From Syntrophomonadaceae bacterium (GTDB taxonomy: Bacteria; Bacillota; Dethiobacteria; DTU022): 6,445 nucleotides of DNA. Within the stretch, counting starts at the first letter, position 1, and every line of letters starts with the position of its first letter. A model generated the notes under the pieces. It did not search any database, had not been told where the DNA came from, and worked only from the letters and a program-made list of their open reading frames with translations. The translations under genes were made by a program, and so were the position numbers. The stretch is taken from contig SLSE01000152.1 in assembly GCA_007130585.1 (NCBI GenBank), positions 1 to 6,445 of the forward strand, written 5' to 3'. Positions 5,130-6,445 of the stretch are shown here, piece by piece.

Positions 5130-6445
5130 CTATAATATGTTTTCAAGCTCTTTTAAAAACACTTCCACCACTTCCGGATCAAAGTGACTGCCGCTCTCCT
5201 CTTTAATAAAGGCCAGGGTATCTTCTTCCGACCAGGCCTTGCGGTAAGGCCTGTCACTGGTTAAGGCATCGTAAACATCGACCACGGCGAAGATGCGAGC
5301 CGGCAGGGGTATCTCTTTGCCTTTAAGCCCGCGGGGGTAGCCTGAGCCATCCCACTTTTCCTGATGGCAGTAGGGGATATCTAAAGCCGGCCGCAAATAT
5401 TCAATCCTGGAAAGCATCTCGTAGGCATGGAAGGGATGTTTGCGCATAACTTTCCACTCTTCATCCGTGAGCGGACCCGGTTTTAACAGGATCGAGTCCG
5501 GCACACCCATCTTGCCGATATCATGCAGCAGGGCCCCACGCTTAACATGGACCAGCTGTTCAGCTTTAATGCCCATTTTTCGGGCAATTTGCAGGGTTAA
5601 CCTTGTGACCCGCTGGCTGTGTTCTTCGGTTTTTTTATCTTTTAAATCTAAGGCATAGGCCCAGCCTTCGATCGTAGCATCGTAAGCCTGGAGCAGTTCC
5701 AGGTTGGCACTATCCATGCTATGAAATAACTCTGCATTGTTGATCGCTATCGCTGTCTGGCCGGCCAGGGTCTGTAAAAATTCCTGCCACTCTTCATCCG
5801 GCTCCTGCAGCTCCCGGTGGTAAACCTCCAACACACCCTGTATGTGACCCTTGGCAATTAGAGGGACCGCATAATAGGTAACAAAGTTTTCACTATCCAG
5901 CAGCGGGCCCTGGAACGGATCACTGCCTGCTTCAGCCAGGTTGCTTATGTAAATAGGCTTTCGCTCCTTAATTACCTGCCCGGCATAACCTTCGCCGGGG
6001 TGCAGGGTAAGTGTCGGCAGCTTTTCACCATAAAATCCTCGTCCTGCTTCGTACTGTAAAATAGCAGTATTTTTCTCCAGGCGAAGTATTGCCGCGGCAT
6101 CAAGATTCTGCAAAGTGGTAATTTCGTTTAAGATCACATTGAAGGTAAGGTTTAAATCCAGGCTGCCGGCTATGACCGTATCTATATTGCGCAACCCCTG
6201 CAGCTGCTTTAAACTTTTTTGCGCACTTTCAAACAGGGACTGGCGGCGCAGCGCATTTCCGGCTATTTCACCGATTGCAGAAAGCAGTTCAACTTCTTCT
6301 GTTGTAAAGGGCTGGCCGGCGTTTTCAAGGCGCCTGGATATCTCCAGCACCCCGATCGTTTCCGCTTCAGTCTTTAGCGGCACCAGGACCATGGGTCCCG
6401 TTAATTCAGCCTGGTTATGAAAATGCAGCTCTCTATCTTCAGAGC
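5130..6445 (-). CDS. GAF-GAF-HD-GYP signalling protein, probable c-di-GMP phosphodiesterase (5' truncated by window edge)
   Basis: The frame stays open to the right edge (SEDRELHFHNQAELTGP precedes the ATG at 6392), so that ATG is internal and the start is off-window. Counting from that Met, the visible parts are: the end of a first GAF domain (to about 50, LVPLKTEAETIGVLEISRR); a likely coiled-coil linker (about 48-70); a second, complete GAF domain (about 70-220, PGEGYAGQVIKERKPIYISN then YYAVPLIAKGHIQGVLEVYH); another helical linker; and an HD-GYP domain (about 235-420). HD-GYP shows EEHSQRV (H258), ALLHDIGKMGVPD (H290, D291), KHP (H319), HQEKWDGSGYP (343-353) and DVYDALTSDRPYRKAW. The family hydrolyses cyclic di-GMP; the GAF domains probably sense a small ligand or redox signal, unknown here. 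No membrane segment is visible. The second His of the usual HHExxDGxGYP is Gln, and the glutamate often seen four residues before H258 is Lys. It lies 146 bp upstream of the ligase gene. Confidence 0.9.
   Translation of the reverse strand, partial: SEDRELHFHNQAELTGPMVLVPLKTEAETIGVLEISRRLENAGQPFTTEEVELLSAIGEIAGNALRRQSLFESAQKSLKQLQGLRNIDTVIAGSLDLNLTFNVILNEITTLQNLDAAAILRLEKNTAILQYEAGRGFYGEKLPTLTLHPGEGYAGQVIKERKPIYISNLAEAGSDPFQGPLLDSENFVTYYAVPLIAKGHIQGVLEVYHRELQEPDEEWQEFLQTLAGQTAIAINNAELFHSMDSANLELLQAYDATIEGWAYALDLKDKKTEEHSQRVTRLTLQIARKMGIKAEQLVHVKRGALLHDIGKMGVPDSILLKPGPLTDEEWKVMRKHPFHAYEMLSRIEYLRPALDIPYCHQEKWDGSGYPRGLKGKEIPLPARIFAVVDVYDALTSDRPYRKAWSEEDTLAFIKEESGSHFDPEVVEVFLKELENIL

Noticed and set aside
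5131..5136. TATAAT on the plus strand near the HD-GYP stop
   Set aside because: There is no plus-strand gene downstream and no matching -35. It falls within the last codons of the minus-strand gene.
1..6445. Defence system, mobile element, CRISPR array or biosynthetic cluster
   Set aside because: No repeats, transposase, integrase, att-like duplications or unfamiliar genes were found. All five protein genes belong to known families and look like ordinary chromosomal genes.

Overview
This 6.4 kb window looks like chromosomal DNA of a Gram-positive (Firmicutes/Clostridia-type) bacterium. The reasons are an RqcH/NFACT protein, a tight lspA-lgt-rluD cluster, frequent strong GGAGG-type ribosome binding sites with TTG starts, and moderately high G+C. 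The lineage is inferred from gene content and style. A syntrophic or Peptococcaceae-like clostridium would fit, but no marker in the window proves it.

Layout: (1) 1-960, plus strand, is the C-terminal part of RqcH (NFACT family), cut by the left edge. (2) 978-3194, minus strand, is a compact gene run read right to left. It holds lspA (signal peptidase II), lgt (prolipoprotein diacylglyceryl transferase) and a RluD-type pseudouridine synthase. The genes touch or overlap by a few bases, so translational coupling is likely. (3) 3274-4983, minus strand, is a long-chain fatty-acid--CoA ligase (AMP-binding family), 79 bp upstream of lspA. (4) 4984-5129 is a non-coding spacer with a small hairpin next to the ligase start. 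(5) 5130-6445, minus strand, is a GAF-GAF-HD-GYP signalling protein whose N-terminus lies beyond the right edge.

How the genes relate: Lgt and LspA perform consecutive steps of lipoprotein maturation. Lgt attaches diacylglycerol to the lipobox cysteine and LspA then cleaves the signal peptide. The pseudouridine synthase (23S rRNA modification) and RqcH (ribosome quality control) are both ribosome-linked, but they are convergently transcribed with only 17 bp between them. The acyl-CoA ligase activates fatty acids. The HD-GYP protein probably senses a signal through its GAF domains and degrades cyclic di-GMP.

I see no mobile element, CRISPR array, tRNA, rRNA or convincing new system. The points worth a second look are modest: substitutions at expected catalytic positions of Lgt, degenerate metal-ligand positions in the HD-GYP domain, a two-start ambiguity with a hairpin at the acyl-CoA ligase, and a PPPPG stall-type motif inside RqcH itself.
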